DNA of 64,000 nucleotides from Candidatus Villigracilis affinis (GTDB taxonomy: Bacteria > Chloroflexota > Anaerolineae > Anaerolineales > Villigracilaceae): NCBI GenBank assembly GCA_016718275.1, contig JADKEA010000012.1, positions 1 through 64,000 on the forward strand, in the 5' to 3' direction. Positions 47,198 through 55,603 of the stretch are shown piece after piece (the stretch's first letter is position 1; every line of letters begins with the position of its first letter). The position numbers were made by a program, and so were the translations under genes. The notes beneath the pieces are model-generated. The model was not told the origin of the DNA and did no database searches. It was given only the letters and a program-made list of their open reading frames with translations.

Positions 47198-47254
47198 GGT
47201 GCTCCAGTGTCAAGTGTCACGCATTTGACACCTGAAACGTGACACTGAAGCACC
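47198..47254. repeat. Nested inverted repeat between two tRNA genes
   Basis: Outer arms GGTGCTCCAGTGTCA (47198-47212) and TGACACTGAAGCACC (47240-47254) pair with one mismatch. An inner GTGTCA/TGACAC pair and several further GTGTCA units fill the loop. It may be a processing signal or a dispersed palindrome. Confidence 0.7.
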
Positions 47255-47263
47255 GACAAAAAG

Positions 47264-47335
47264 AGCGGGAGATGGGATTCGAACCCACGAATATCAGCTT
47301 GGAAGGCTGATGCCTTACCACTTGGCGACTCCCGC
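47264..47335 (-). tRNA. tRNA-Gly (TCC)
   Basis: 72 nt on the minus strand: acceptor GCGGGAG/CTCCCGC, anticodon loop CTTCCAA in stem CAGC/GCTG, T-arm GTGGG-TTCGAAT-CCCAT. It lies upstream of tRNA-Ile2 on the same strand, probably one transcript. Confidence 0.95.
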
Positions 47336-47380
47336 ATGCGAGCGTGATTTTACTTTGAGGTGGGAAGTCAGTCAAGCCAC

Positions 47381-47409
47381 TTGACGACTGCCATCTTTCC
47401 CCGTAAGAT
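47381..47409 (+). promoter_or_regulatory. Sigma-70-type promoter of gyrA
   Basis: TTGACG, 17-bp spacer, TAAGAT. It leaves a leader of about 100 bases before the gyrA ATG. Confidence 0.5.
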
Positions 47410-47517
47410 AAGCCCCGAAATAGAACATTCATTCACAACAAAAGATCATTAACCGCAAAAAGCGCGAAGAACGCAGTCTTTCCTTCCCATTTTTCTGCGG
47501 CTAAAAAAGGATTTGAT

Positions 47518-48447
47518 ATGGAACTCGGTATTGTCAGAAAAATAGATATTGATACTGAAATGCAGCAATCGTATCTCGATTATGCGATGAGCGTGATTGT
47601 GGCCCGCGCGCTGCCCGATGCGCGTGACGGACTCAAGCCCGTGCAGCGCCGTATTCTGTATGCGATGTACGACATGGGTATCCGTGCTGATACGGCCTAC
47701 AAGAAATCCGCCCGTATCGTCGGTGAAGTGCTTGGTAAATATCATCCGCACGGTGATTCTGCGGTGTACGAAGCCATGGCACGCATGGCGCAGGATTTTT
47801 CCATGCGTACGTTGCTTGTGGATGGTCAGGGTAACTTCGGCTCCGTGGATGGTGATCCGCCTGCGGCGATGCGTTATACCGAGGCGCGCCTTACCTCTGC
47901 CGCGCTTGATATTCTTTTTGATCTCAATAAAGATACGGTTGATTTCATCCCGAACTTCGACGACACGCTCGAAGAGCCGCATGTGCTGCCTGCCGCAATT
48001 CCGAATCTTTTGGTGAACGGCGCAACGGGTATTGCGGTGGGTATGGCCACGTCCATTCCGCCGCACAACCTCAGCGAGATCGTGGATGCGATCATATATA
48101 TGATCGAACGCTGGGAAAAACTTGATGACATCGATGTTGAGCAGTTGATGGAATTCGTACAGGGTCCCGATTTCCCCACGGGCGGCATCATCATTCAGGA
48201 AAAAGGTGAAGAGGATATTCGAATCTGCGTATGGCTCGGGGCGCGGACGAATCACGGTGCAGGCCAAGGCGCACATCGAAGAGATGGAACGCAGCAAGAG
48301 CCGCATCATCGTCACCGAACTGCCGTACATGGTCAACAAGTCCAGCTTGATCGAGCGCATTGCCGAATTGGCGCGCGATGGTCATCTCGAAGGTCTTTCC
48401 GATCTGCGCGACGAATCGGATCGACAAGGCATGCGCATCGTCCTTGA
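47518..48447 (+). CDS. gyrA: DNA gyrase subunit A, N-terminal part (frameshift near 48210)
   Basis: Start ATG 47518 after AAAAAAGGA. The gyrase DNA-breakage-reunion domain begins at once: SYLDYAMSVIVARALPDARDGLKPVQRRILYAM, HPHGDSAVYEAMARMAQDF (quinolone-resistance region, Ser and Glu at the positions of E. coli S83/D87), and AAMRYTEARL with the catalytic tyrosine. After GGIIIQEKGEE the frame goes wrong. The correct continuation IFESAYGSGRGRITVQAKAHIEE is in the next phase, so one base has been gained within about 48205-48215. Codons from there to 48447 are spurious. gyrA is essential, so a consensus error is the best explanation. Confidence 0.93.
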   Translation: MELGIVRKIDIDTEMQQSYLDYAMSVIVARALPDARDGLKPVQRRILYAMYDMGIRADTAYKKSARIVGEVLGKYHPHGDSAVYEAMARMAQDFSMRTLLVDGQGNFGSVDGDPPAAMRYTEARLTSAALDILFDLNKDTVDFIPNFDDTLEEPHVLPAAIPNLLVNGATGIAVGMATSIPPHNLSEIVDAIIYMIERWEKLDDIDVEQLMEFVQGPDFPTGGIIIQEKGEEDIRICVWLGARTNHGAGQGAHRRDGTQQEPHHRHRTAVHGQQVQLDRAHCRIGARWSSRRSFRSARRIGSTRHAHRP

Positions 48448-50116
48448 AATGACGAAGAACGCCGAGCCCGAAGCTGTGCTGCGCGAATTGTACAAGCGCA
48501 CTCCGATGCAGACCACTTTCAGCATCAACCTGCTTGCGCTGGTTGACGGCGAACCGCGCACTCTCACTCTCAAACAGGCGCTCCGTGTTTATGTCGAGCA
48601 CCGAATCACAGTCATAAAAAGACGCGCTGAATTTGACCTGGAAAAAGCCAAAGCCCGCGCGCATATCCTCGAAGGATATTTAATCGCATTAAAGAATCTA
48701 GACGAATTAATTGGGATTATCCGCAACGCACCAGACGTTGAAACTGCCCGCCAAAAACTGATGAAGCGCTACAAGCTGACAGAGTTACAGGCCAACGCCA
48801 TCCTCGATATGCAACTGCGCCGCCTGGCCGCGCTTGAACGCAAGAAGATCGAAACCGAATACAAGGAAGTGACTGGCGTCATCAAGGAATTGACCACGCT
48901 GTTAAAGTCGCCGAAATTGATGCGTGGTGTGGTGGCCGATGAATTGCTGAAAGTGAAAGCCGCATATGGTGATCGCCGTCGTACACAGATCGTCAGCTTG
49001 AAGAAGGGCAAGTCTGCGAAGATGCTCACCGCCACCGACCTGATGCCCGATCAAACGGTTTGGGTCGGCGTCACTGCGGATGGGATCATCGCACGCACGC
49101 ATGACGACAAGCAGCCAAAACACTCGGGCAACGATGCGCCGCGCTGGCTGGTGAAAGCCTCAACAACAGATACGCTTTACCTCGTGGCTGAAAATGGAAA
49201 GGCCGCGGCAATCGCTTTGCATGTCATTCCGGAATCTGAAAAATTGAGCGACGGTGTGCCGTATCAAAAAGCTGCGCCGCTGGGCGAGGACGATGTGCTT
49301 TCCGCCATGTTTGCCCTGCCTGCGCGTAAATCCGAATTTCCCGAAGAGACCTGCGTCATTTCCATTACGCGCTTCGGCATGATCAAGAAGAGTCTTGTGA
49401 CTGAATTGCCCGGACCGTCGTCGCAGTCGTTTGTTCTTGCAAGGGTCAATGAAGGCGATGGTCTTGGCTGGGTCGGTTTGACCGATGGAAAGAAAAAGGA
49501 TATTTTGCTGGTCACATCCAGCGGTATGGCGATCCGCTTCAAGGAAGATGACGTGCGCCCGATGGGACTCGTCGCTGCGGGTGTGAACGGAATCAAACTG
49601 GATGACAACGATGAAGTGGTCGGCGCGGAAATTCTGCCTGCTGAAGGGGAGATCTTCCTGCTGGCGAGCGACGGTAAAGCCAAACGCGTGGACCAGAAAG
49701 ACTTCCCGTCACAAGGCCGCTATGGCAAGGGCGTCCGCGCCTGGGATTTGCCGAAGAAGATCACGCTCGTCGGCGCGGTCAGCGGCAAACCGAATCACAT
49801 GGCAACCATTGTCCTCGCGAAAGGCGCACCCAAATCCGCGCGGCTGGATACGGCTGCCGTGAGAAAACGCGCCTCCAGCAGGGGTGATGTCATCGTCGAA
49901 ATGAAGAAGGACGAGGTCATTACTGGACTGTCCGTAGCATGGACGGTGGAACGCTATGTGAAGCTGGCAAAGGCAGTAGCTGAGGAAGAAAAAAGTAAGA
50001 AGAAAGAGGAACAGAAGTCTACGGTGAAAAAGGCAGCTCCAGCAAAGAAGGCGGCTGTAAAAGCAAAAGCCAAGCCTGCAACATCGTCCTCGAAGGGGAA
50101 GAAAAAGAAGAAGTAG
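48206..50116 (+). CDS. gyrA: DNA gyrase subunit A, C-terminal part
   Basis: Continues the preceding frame: ESAYGSGRGRITVQAKAHIEEME, the tower and coiled-coil region (LNLLALVDGEPRTLTLKQALRVYVEHR-like text, KARAHILEGYLIALKNLDELIGIIR), then the beta-pinwheel C-terminal domain with a GyrA-box-like QGRYGKG (SQGRYGKGVRAWDL). This box marks gyrase rather than topoisomerase IV. The last ~40 residues are a Lys/Ala-rich tail (KKAAPAKKAAVKAKAKPAT...KGKKKKK), probably a flexible DNA-binding extension. The joined protein would be about 865 aa. GyrB is not in the window. A 21-bp terminator stem follows. Confidence 0.93.
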   Translation: MKRIFESAYGSGRGRITVQAKAHIEEMERSKSRIIVTELPYMVNKSSLIERIAELARDGHLEGLSDLRDESDRQGMRIVLEMTKNAEPEAVLRELYKRTPMQTTFSINLLALVDGEPRTLTLKQALRVYVEHRITVIKRRAEFDLEKAKARAHILEGYLIALKNLDELIGIIRNAPDVETARQKLMKRYKLTELQANAILDMQLRRLAALERKKIETEYKEVTGVIKELTTLLKSPKLMRGVVADELLKVKAAYGDRRRTQIVSLKKGKSAKMLTATDLMPDQTVWVGVTADGIIARTHDDKQPKHSGNDAPRWLVKASTTDTLYLVAENGKAAAIALHVIPESEKLSDGVPYQKAAPLGEDDVLSAMFALPARKSEFPEETCVISITRFGMIKKSLVTELPGPSSQSFVLARVNEGDGLGWVGLTDGKKKDILLVTSSGMAIRFKEDDVRPMGLVAAGVNGIKLDDNDEVVGAEILPAEGEIFLLASDGKAKRVDQKDFPSQGRYGKGVRAWDLPKKITLVGAVSGKPNHMATIVLAKGAPKSARLDTAAVRKRASSRGDVIVEMKKDEVITGLSVAWTVERYVKLAKAVAEEEKSKKKEEQKSTVKKAAPAKKAAVKAKAKPATSSSKGKKKKK

Positions 50117-50143
50117 ATTGAAGAGAATTTTTATCGTGCGCGA

Positions 50144-50190
50144 TTTGAAACATAAAAGCCGCTCCTAGAGAGCGGCTTTTATGTTTCAAA
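50144..50190. terminator. Strong terminator after gyrA (21-bp perfect stem)
   Basis: The arm 50144-50164 pairs perfectly with 50170-50190; the core is AAAAGCCGCTC-CTAGA-GAGCGGCTTTT. It is symmetrical, so it may work in both directions. Confidence 0.92.
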
Positions 50191-50222
50191 CACAGAATTT
50201 ATTTTATCCCTAAACATGGCGA

Positions 50223-50228
50223 TATAAT
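50223..50228 (+). promoter_or_regulatory. Candidate -10 (TATAAT) upstream of the 50295 gene
   Basis: Perfect TATAAT 66 bp before the ATG; no recognisable -35. Confidence 0.35.
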
Positions 50229-50294
50229 CCCGACATCAAGCCTGAATAACGTGCTGTCATAAGATGAGCATGAGAGAGGCGGAGTGATATATCT

Positions 50295-50684
50295 ATGGAA
50301 TACATTGTCCAATATAGGGAAGATCAGAACATTGTTGCAGCGACAGCCAAAGGAGAGTGGGATCCGAGGGTGGATAATGACATGGTTCGTGAGGTCATGG
50401 AGATTGTTGATGCCTCTGGCGGCGCGAAAGTACTGTTGGATATTCGGGAACTCCGTTTTGATATTTCCATCGTTCGTGCCTTGGAGCGCGCTTTGGAAGT
50501 GAGGGAATACCGCCAGGGATTTAAGACTGTTAGCAGAAAGACTGCGATCGTGTACTCGTCGGTGAATGAAAAGGTTGATGAGAGTGTTATATTCTTTGAG
50601 ACTGTGTCTAGGAATCGCGGACTTCCCTTTCTGACTTTTACGGATATGGACAAGGCGATGGCATGGCTGCTGGAGGATAAATGA
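50295..50684 (+). CDS. Small cytosolic protein, possible STAS/SpoIIAA-like fold (129 aa)
   Basis: MEYIVQYREDQNIVAATAKGEWDPRVDNDMVREVMEIVDASGGAKVLLDIRELRF resembles the beta-beta-alpha-beta start of the STAS/SpoIIAA-like superfamily, where a short sheet is followed by an LLDIREL strand. The end, FETVSRNRGLPFLTFTDMDKAMAWL, matches the usual FxDxxEAxxWL ending of that group. No catalytic motif is visible. GGAG lies about 10 bases before ATG 50295. It has its own terminator and is monocistronic. The function is unknown; regulation through protein-protein contact is the family theme. Confidence 0.6.
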   Translation: MEYIVQYREDQNIVAATAKGEWDPRVDNDMVREVMEIVDASGGAKVLLDIRELRFDISIVRALERALEVREYRQGFKTVSRKTAIVYSSVNEKVDESVIFFETVSRNRGLPFLTFTDMDKAMAWLLEDK

Positions 50685-50713
50685 GTCGCTCATTTCAGAG
50701 CGGCTTTTGTTTT
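50685..50713 (+). terminator. Rho-independent terminator after the 50295 gene
   Basis: GTCGCTC / GAGCGGC (one G-U pair) with an ATTTCA loop, followed by TTTTGTTTT. It begins at the base after the stop codon. Confidence 0.85.
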
Positions 50714-50741
50714 GGTCTGCGCTTGTTTAATCGTTGATCCG

Positions 50742-51410
50742 TCAACGCACTTCGTACGGCACGCCTTCCAACCGAAACGCTTTTCCGTTCACTTCCACAT
50801 CCACTTTGACGGGGAGCATCCGCGCAGGGACGCCTGTGTTGGGATACCAAATGCGCTCTTCAACAGGGAGAATGAACAGCCCGTCTTCGTCGCCAATGGG
50901 GGTGAAAGTATCGTTGGGATCCTGCTTGTAAACTGAGACACCCAGCTTTGCGCATAATTCCTTTGCGAAGGCGATGACATCCTTTGAGGCCAGCCCAATT
51001 TCGCTGACTTGCAGGATCTGTCCGCTGTTGAATGGGGAGTTGACACTGTTCTTCTGGTCGTGCCGCGCGATGAATTCGAGGATATTTCCTGCGGCGTCTT
51101 TGAAATACAGGGACGTTGCATTCCATGACTGGCTTTTGAATTCATCGTTTCCCTTGTCATCCTTCAAAAGCGGAATCCTGGAAGACAACCAGGCCTTTGC
51201 GTACGGAAATTGATTTTCAGGAATGTTGAAGCAGAAATGATATTCGCCTGTCCAGCCTGATGAGGCTTGGTGGAAGATCAAGTCCGTTTTGCCTGCTTTC
51301 ACGAGCAGGGAATCACCTTCGAGGTGGACAGGCAGTTCCAAAACATTGGCATAGTAATCACGCTGGGCGATCAGGTCAAGAGTGGAGAGCTCAAGTCTAT
51401 TGATAAGCAT
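50742..51410 (-). CDS. VOC-superfamily (glyoxalase/bleomycin-resistance-like) protein
   Basis: 222 aa from ATG 51410, preceded by AAGGA; the frame is open further upstream without homology. Two betaalphabetabetabeta modules are visible. The first is LELSTLDLIAQRDYYANVLELPV ... LIFHQASSGWTGEYHFCFNIP ... SLYFKDAAGNILEFIARHD. The second begins ISEIGLASKDVIAFAKELCAKLGV and ends with DGLFILPVEERIWYP. H and E residues in YHFCF and ILEFI fit metal ligands of the fold. The substrate cannot be told. VOC proteins range from glyoxalases and dioxygenases to antibiotic-binding proteins. Confidence 0.75.
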   Translation of the reverse strand: MLINRLELSTLDLIAQRDYYANVLELPVHLEGDSLLVKAGKTDLIFHQASSGWTGEYHFCFNIPENQFPYAKAWLSSRIPLLKDDKGNDEFKSQSWNATSLYFKDAAGNILEFIARHDQKNSVNSPFNSGQILQVSEIGLASKDVIAFAKELCAKLGVSVYKQDPNDTFTPIGDEDGLFILPVEERIWYPNTGVPARMLPVKVDVEVNGKAFRLEGVPYEVR

Positions 51411-51519
51411 GGAAATAGTCCTTGTTAAAATGGTGGGAATAAAGCGGAACCACGAAGTCGCCAAGGCACAAAGACTCAAAGGATTCTAGGTGGCTTCGTT
51501 CCTTTGTATTTACGACTAT

Positions 51520-52089
51520 CTACTGCTGGATATTTCCGACCAGCCCCAATTCGGGTGCGATTTTGCGCATGGCAACGATGACATTGCCCACGTGCTCCCA
51601 AATATCAATGCCGAATTCTTTGGCGGCGTGTTCCATTTCGGAGCGGTCGGTGCCTGCGGCGAAGGCTTTGTCTTTCCACTTCTTTTTGACGGAACCCGCT
51701 TCAAGATCATATAGCGAACGGGACGGACGCACCAGCGCAACGGCGGTGATGAGTCCCGTCACTTCGTCACAGGCGCAAATGGCTTTGCGGCGTATCGTGT
51801 CACGCGGAAGGTTCAAGTGGTCGGCATGGCTGAGGATATCTTGAATGATCTCCTCGCTGACGCCGCGTTCGCGCAGTATGGGCGCACCATCCTGCGGGTG
51901 CTGATCCAGCGTGGGGTGGATTTCCCAATCAAAGTCGTGCAGCAGACCGATTAATCCCCATGTCTCCACATCCTCGCCGAATTTTTCAGCGTAGAAACGC
52001 ATGGCGGCTTCCACTGAAAGCATATGGCGCACAAGGCCTTCGTTTTTTACAAATTCACGTACAAGAGCAAGGGCTTCATCACGGGTCAT
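51520..52089 (-). CDS. HD-domain phosphohydrolase-like protein
   Basis: 189 aa from ATG 52089 with GGAG eight bases upstream; a longer open frame to 52185 lacks homology. The HD motif is seen as VRHMLSVEAAM, GLIGLLHDFDWE (HD pair) and ILSHADHLNLPRDTIRRKAICACDEVTGLI. This arrangement is typical of the HDIG-like family with a metal-bound His/Asp site. The likely activity is hydrolysis of a phosphorylated small molecule or nucleotide. It is separated from the VOC gene by about 110 bp containing a CCACGAAG-type palindrome. Confidence 0.8.
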   Translation of the reverse strand: MTRDEALALVREFVKNEGLVRHMLSVEAAMRFYAEKFGEDVETWGLIGLLHDFDWEIHPTLDQHPQDGAPILRERGVSEEIIQDILSHADHLNLPRDTIRRKAICACDEVTGLITAVALVRPSRSLYDLEAGSVKKKWKDKAFAAGTDRSEMEHAAKEFGIDIWEHVGNVIVAMRKIAPELGLVGNIQQ

Positions 52090-52156
52090 TTGGGATTCTC
52101 CATTTTTAAGATCGTTGCATCGCCTTTCGACTTTGCGAGAATGATGCAATGCCGAC

Positions 52157-52807
52157 TTATTCAAATATCGGTTCAGGTTTGCCAAGCACGGGCAACGGTT
52201 GGGTCACATACACTTCCCAGGCAGCCTGCGGAGTGGCGAACACTTCGCGGAAATTCCAGTATAAACGGGAGACCTTTCGGAAATACCTGTTGTTCGCCTC
52301 CACGCCAGTGGATTCAACGCCGAGCCAATTACACAGGAACAAAGCGCGCGGCATATGAAAACTTTGCGTCACAAGGATGGCGGATTGCACCTGAAATATT
52401 TCCTTGGCACGATAACAGGTGTCATACGTGCGGCGGCCAGCATAATCCAAAACGATGTCTTCGTTGGGGACGCCGCGTTCAAGCGCGTATTGACGCATGG
52501 CTTCAGGCTCGTTGTATTCCACGAAGCGATTATCTCCGCTCATCAATAGCTTGTCCACTTTGCCTTGCTGATAAAGCTGCACGGCTGTATTTACTCTATC
52601 ACTTAACACCGGACCCGCCGACCCGTCACGCAGCAGGCCTGCGCCAAAAACAATCGCCGCACGTTCAGCAGGGACATTGTCCACGGTGAACGTGCGCGGG
52701 GCGGCAAAAAGCTCAACGACCAACTTGGTGAAAGACAAAACAACCAGCGTCAGCATACCAATGACAAGCGCAATGCGCCATAAAAATTTTATGATTCTTT
52801 TGAACAT
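52157..52807 (-). CDS. YdcF/SanA-like DUF218 membrane-anchored protein
   Basis: 216 aa. An N-terminal membrane helix (about 8-30) is followed by a DUF218 domain: AAIVFGAGLLRDGSAGPVLSDRVNTAVQLYQQGKVDKLLMSGDN, EPEAMRQYALERGVPNEDIVLDYAGRRTYDTCYRAKEIF and ILVTQSFHMPRALFLCNWLGV. These are the conserved segments of SanA/YdcF proteins, which affect envelope barrier function and antibiotic sensitivity in enterobacteria; the biochemical activity is unclear. The ATG at 52807 lacks a clear ribosome-binding site and lies 22 bp after the upstream gene's stop, so translation may depend on coupling. Confidence 0.85.
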   Translation of the reverse strand: MFKRIIKFLWRIALVIGMLTLVVLSFTKLVVELFAAPRTFTVDNVPAERAAIVFGAGLLRDGSAGPVLSDRVNTAVQLYQQGKVDKLLMSGDNRFVEYNEPEAMRQYALERGVPNEDIVLDYAGRRTYDTCYRAKEIFQVQSAILVTQSFHMPRALFLCNWLGVESTGVEANNRYFRKVSRLYWNFREVFATPQAAWEVYVTQPLPVLGKPEPIFE

Positions 52808-52829
52808 GGGAAGGGTGTGGAGGAGAATC

Positions 52830-53837
52830 TTATTTGACCAGCTCTGTGAGGTCCAGCCCCGAAGCCTTCACGTATAGCGCGAAATCAGTGTAGAGCGCAT
52901 CTTCGGCGATCTGTAATTCGTCGATGCCGTACACGGTTTGCATCGCAGATTTCCCCTCGGGTGTGAGCATCAGGTCGACAAACGCTCTCTGGATCACGCG
53001 GCGCATTTCGAGCGGCAGCGAATTTGAGATCGAGATCACTTCATAGGGGATCACATTCGGCACACGCCAGATGACGACAACCCTATCCAATACATCGGCA
53101 TAATCATATTCGAGTGCGGGCAATTCGCGCGCGTCAATGTAGGTTGCGCCGAAATCGCAGATGTCATCGGCATAGACGGCACGCACCACGCTCGGTTGAC
53201 TCTCGATGAAAGCCCCGTCTCTTATCTGGACCTGGGCCTGCTTCAGCACTCCGAACGGCACCACATACCCTGACGGTGAAACGGTTCCGCTCCAGCACGC
53301 CTTCTTCCCCTCGAATTGTTTCAGGGCGGTGGCGGCTTCGGCTGTGTTTTCCTTGCGATCCATATCGTAATAGGAAGTGAAATCCTTTTCACGATTGGCG
53401 ATAAATTGCGCACCGTAAAATATCTCACCCGAATGCACGCTGGACATGATGGCAGTGACAGAGTCGTTCTCACGGGAAAGTAGATAGGAAAACGCTGAAA
53501 GTGATGCGATATGGGCATTCCCTTTTGCGAGGGATTCAACGAGGGCGTTCTCGGTCGGCGGGATGACGGTGACGATGCGGTAACCTGTCCGTGCTTCGAT
53601 GTAAGCCGCAATCACCGTGCCAGCGTCGACCATTTGGGTGGTGGGGTGTGCGGAAACGCCCAAAGCGAGGATCAATGGATTTTTATCAGTACCAGGCTCG
53701 GGCGTGGCTTGAGGCGTCGCTGTCGGAGCAGATTCCTGCGTGGGGGTCATAGTCGGCGTGGCATTTCCCAGAGTCACATTAATGGGAGATACACATCCGA
53801 GAATGGCGAGGGTAAGGGTGAGTAGAAGTTTTTTCAT
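52830..53837 (-). CDS. PhnD-like substrate-binding lipoprotein
   Basis: 335 aa from ATG 53837 (MKKLLLTLTLAILGC), a lipoprotein signal with Cys about 15; an in-frame ATG at 53864 is less likely. After a Thr/Pro/Ala linker the domain reads PLILALGVSAHPTTQMVDAGTVIAAYIEARTGYRIVTVIPPTENALVESLAKGNAHIASLSAFSYLL, then ACWSGTVSPSGYVVPFGVLKQ and the end region LPLEMRRVIQRAFVDLMLTPEGKSAMQTVYGIDELQ. These fit the phosphate/phosphonate/phosphite periplasmic-binding family. No permease or ATPase gene is adjacent, so the transporter partner or a sensing role is unknown. Confidence 0.82.
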   Translation of the reverse strand: MKKLLLTLTLAILGCVSPINVTLGNATPTMTPTQESAPTATPQATPEPGTDKNPLILALGVSAHPTTQMVDAGTVIAAYIEARTGYRIVTVIPPTENALVESLAKGNAHIASLSAFSYLLSRENDSVTAIMSSVHSGEIFYGAQFIANREKDFTSYYDMDRKENTAEAATALKQFEGKKACWSGTVSPSGYVVPFGVLKQAQVQIRDGAFIESQPSVVRAVYADDICDFGATYIDARELPALEYDYADVLDRVVVIWRVPNVIPYEVISISNSLPLEMRRVIQRAFVDLMLTPEGKSAMQTVYGIDELQIAEDALYTDFALYVKASGLDLTELVK

Positions 53838-53871
53838 TTTACAAAATTGTACACGCATAATCATGCGATGT

Positions 53872-53880
53872 TGCTATAAT
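53872..53880 (+). promoter_or_regulatory. Extended -10 promoter of the DUF4230 gene
   Basis: TGCTATAAT, the same extended -10 as at secA, 25 bp before the ATG at 53906 and between two divergent genes. Confidence 0.55.
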
Positions 53881-53905
53881 AAGGAATGTTTTAGAAAGGA
53901 CACTC

Positions 53906-54586
53906 ATGAAAAATACCTTCAATACCATCATGTCCATCCTCATTTTGATCCTGCTGGCCGCCGGTGTCTATTTTATCGTACAAACCGTGCGTGAGAGCGC
54001 CACTGCCGCAGCAGATGCGGCAACCGCCCCGTTCCAGCAGGTCAATGAGGCGAACCAGGCGCTGCAGACGCAGGTTTCGCAGATGATGAATCCCACCCCG
54101 ACCATTATCCCTGACCCGGTGACTTACATCAATGAGATCCGCGCGCTGGCGCGTCTTGAGACCATTCAGTACACGATTGAAAAGGTCATCACCGCCGAAG
54201 TGGGGCAGGGAACGTTCGGATTTCTCTATGGCGACAAGCTGCTTTTCGTTGCGCACGGCATTGTGATCGCTGGTATCGATATGGATAAGCTTCAACCCAC
54301 CGATATGCGTTTTGATGGACAGGTGCTGTATGTAAAGCTGCCCCCGACCGAGATCTTTATTGCCACACTCGACAATGACAAGTCCTATGTGTATGACCGC
54401 GAGACGGGTGCGTTGACCAAGGGTAATGTAGACCTTGAGACACTCGCCCGCCAATCGGCTGAAGATGAGATTCGCAAGGCCGCGCTGGAGGATGGCATCC
54501 TAATTCAGGGGCAGACCAACGCCGAGGCTTATTTGCTGAAGTTCTTTACGGCGCTGGGATATAAATCGATTATTTTCGAGCACTAA
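53906..54586 (+). CDS. DUF4230-domain membrane-anchored protein
   Basis: 226 aa with AAAGGA before ATG 53906. One N-terminal membrane helix (about 8-27) is followed by a helical linker (ATAAADAATAPFQQVNEANQALQTQVSQM) and a Pro/Thr stretch. The DUF4230 domain then reads EIRALARLETIQYTIEKVITAE, LLFVAHGIVIAGIDMDKL, VLYVKLPPTEIFIATLDNDKSYVYDRETGALTKG and ending A-E-A-Y-L-L-K-F-F-T-A-L-G-Y-K. Most of the protein is probably outside the membrane. The function of DUF4230 is not known. Confidence 0.85.
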   Translation: MKNTFNTIMSILILILLAAGVYFIVQTVRESATAAADAATAPFQQVNEANQALQTQVSQMMNPTPTIIPDPVTYINEIRALARLETIQYTIEKVITAEVGQGTFGFLYGDKLLFVAHGIVIAGIDMDKLQPTDMRFDGQVLYVKLPPTEIFIATLDNDKSYVYDRETGALTKGNVDLETLARQSAEDEIRKAALEDGILIQGQTNAEAYLLKFFTALGYKSIIFEH

Positions 54587-54603
54587 GAGAAGTGGAAATA
54601 AAA

Positions 54604-54636
54604 AGAGCAGGTTGAGAAATCAATCTGCTCTTTTTT
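54604..54636 (+). terminator. Rho-independent terminator after the DUF4230 gene
   Basis: AGAGCAG / CTGCTCT closing a stem with a partial inner GTTGA/TCAAT pair, followed by TTTTTT. A-rich on the left. Confidence 0.85.
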
Positions 54637-54700
54637 GAACTTCGAAAAGAAAAAAATCTTTGCGCTTTTAACAAGCTTTGCAATTCGTTTGGCGTCCTGC

Positions 54701-55403
54701 TTATGGCGTGCAATTTACGGGGATGTTTACCTGCTCGGTCCATCCGTTTGGCGAGAGAATGTGCAGTTTTATCCAGTAATCGTTGGGTTCTGCAAATTGA
54801 TAATAATCGTTGATGACTTGCTTTCCCGCCTGTTTGAAGACGAGTGTCGAGTCATTAGAGATCGCGCCTGTACTGGCTTCCCATTTCCAGGTGACGTAGG
54901 CCGGGCCGTTGGTCGTAACCTCGGCTTCGAGGAAAACGGTCTGTGGAAACTGGCTGCAATTCACGACGATGCGATTCGGTTCCGCGCGCAAATTGATGGC
55001 GGTGACCGTTGTAACGGGAGGCTGTACGACTGGTAATTCCGCGGTGGCTCCGCTGGTTTCTGTCACTTCGGCTGAGACCCAGCAAAGCCCGTCGGGGTTG
55101 CCCGGGTCGCGGATGTACCACCAGGTGGAAGCTTCGCTTTTTCCGACCACGCGCGCAGTATCCCCTTCTTCCAATTCATTGATCAATTCGTACACGATGC
55201 CCGGCCCAAACCTGCAATTAATAAGGGATTCCTTTACAGTCAGGGTCACATTCAATGGGGTTACGGTGGGGGACGGCTCCAGCGTGAATGTGGCGCTGGG
55301 TGGAACGACCGGCGTGATCGTTGCCGTAGGCTGGGGCGTTGTGGTGGCACAAGCCGCCAGAAAAGCAGAGACAAAGTCCTGTGAGCAGGACAAGGCGATT
55401 CAT
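54701..55403 (-). CDS. Lipoprotein with bacterial SH3-like domain (frameshift inside the signal peptide)
   Basis: The best start is ATG 55403, which has a perfect AAGGAGG six bases upstream (55408-55414), and MNRLVLLTGLCLCF begins a signal peptide. The body of the protein lies one phase away. Deleting one base of the A4 run at 55361-55364 gives MNRLVLLTGLCLCF-LAACATTTPQP, a proper lipobox. The mature protein has a Pro/Thr linker, an SH3b-like domain (NVTLTVKESLINCRFGPGIVYELINELEEGDTARVVGKSEASTWWYIRDP...GLCWVSAEV) and a C-terminal beta domain (VTTNGPAYVTWKWEASTGAISNDSTLVF). It probably sits on the outer face of the membrane. Ligand unknown. The shorter frame 54701-55393 starts at an unlikely TTG. 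Confidence 0.78.
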
Positions 55404-55554
55404 GTTTCCTCCTTGGAAATCAACTGTCTGCTTGCTGTAACATTAATTATCCTCTTTTGATACGGACTTTCAAGCCTATTAGCCTAAAACTAGTACTTGC
55501 GGGTGATTAGTTCCGTACTTTTCAGGGTCTCTTCTCTTCATTAGTGTGTAGAAA

Positions 55555-55589
55555 TAAAAACTCCCCCGCGAAGATTTCTCGCGGGGGAG
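55555..55589 (-). terminator. Rho-independent terminator of the SPFH gene
   Basis: On the minus strand CTCCCCCGCGA / TCGCGGGGGAG with a 7-nt loop, followed by TTTTTATTTC. Confidence 0.9.
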
Positions 55590-55603
55590 GCGTGCTATTT
55601 GTT

